Below, piece after piece: positions 42,445-42,509 of a stretch of DNA of 42,509 nucleotides (position 1 is its first letter; every line of letters begins with the position of its first letter). The notes under the pieces are model-generated. The model saw nothing but the letters and a program-made list of their open reading frames with translations. It did no database searches and was not told the origin of the DNA. The stretch is from Lachnospiraceae bacterium (GTDB lineage Bacteria > Bacillota > Clostridia > Lachnospirales > Lachnospiraceae). The position numbers were made by a program, and so were the translations under genes. The stretch is taken from NCBI GenBank assembly GCA_011959105.1, contig BLLU01000290.1, positions 1 through 42,509 on the forward strand, read 5' to 3'.

Positions 42445-42509
42445 ATGAGTAATACAGCCTGGTGCTGGTGGGAGAGCCGTACCTGAACCACATCCTGGAC
42501 AAGCAGGTG
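42445..42509 (+). pseudogene. 5' end of a gene with an apparent frame disruption, cut by the window edge
   Basis: TGGAGGAAATGAAC gives an excellent ribosome site for the ATG at 42445, but that frame stops at TGA 42484-42486 after 13 codons. In the neighbouring frame the same stretch reads LVLVGEPYLNHILDKQV, with no stop to the window end. One missing base near 42458-42461 would join MSNTA to it. This is either a real frameshift or a sequencing error. The family was not recognised; it is probably accessory DNA. Confidence 0.4.

Overview
The window is a chromosomal segment of a Gram-positive, low-GC-phylum anaerobe, most likely a Lachnospiraceae-type Clostridia. The signs are the gene neighbourhoods (greA-lysS, birA-coaX-dusB, metK under an S-box riboswitch), a DnaE polymerase without proofreading domain, strong AGGAGG ribosome sites and many consensus sigma-A promoters. 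Most of the window is GC-rich housekeeping DNA read on the plus strand. The species cannot be fixed from sequence alone.

Layout. 1-1690: minus-strand ABC-2 transporter pair (permease, ATPase). 1790-5690: an operon of a VWA/metallopeptidase-like protein, a MoxR-type AAA+ ATPase and a leucine-rich-repeat protein. 5725-8200: nucleotide-sugar genes (UDPGP-family uridylyltransferase, galE) closed by a strong terminator. 8200-14640: an AT-rich accessory island. It carries a DUF6061-like small protein, decayed gene fragments, an HTH protein overlapping a 57-residue acidic protein, and a two-gene unit of an unrecognised protein plus a RecQ-like helicase with a C-terminal PD-(D/E)XK-like nuclease. 14690-18000: hemolysin-III-like membrane protein, a small conserved protein, a RelQ-type (p)ppGpp synthetase and a tail-anchored coiled-coil protein. 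18000-24490: flavin reductase and dinB (tail to tail, overlapping), LysM/G5/M23 peptidase, murA, SAM-I riboswitch and metK. 24600-31610: dnaE with an in-frame minisatellite, pfkA, a TrmH/SpoU methyltransferase and proC behind a tandem palindromic repeat. 31630-34470: SH3/SleB-like cell-wall hydrolase, then an NfeD plus SPFH pair. 34510-39830: argF, birA, a small conserved protein, coaX, dusB and an unrecognised 291-residue protein. 40000-42231: greA and lysS. Just after lysS the DNA becomes AT-rich again, with phased TTTACA repeats, a hairpin like those in the island, and the start of a frame-disrupted gene.

The most promising undescribed material is the 8.2-14.6 kb island. The helicase-nuclease pair (11477-14432) has its own promoter, operator-like repeats and terminator, overlapping genes and foreign composition, as expected of a compact anti-phage or anti-plasmid cassette. 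The HTH/57-residue pair beside it is a second compact cassette closed by a related hairpin. Other items worth a second look are the VWA-MoxR-LRR operon, the repeat family placed next to ribosome sites upstream of proC and the flavin reductase gene, the palindrome inside the hemolysin-III promoter, and the tandem repeat inside dnaE. Function assignments rest on motifs read by eye; no database search was possible.
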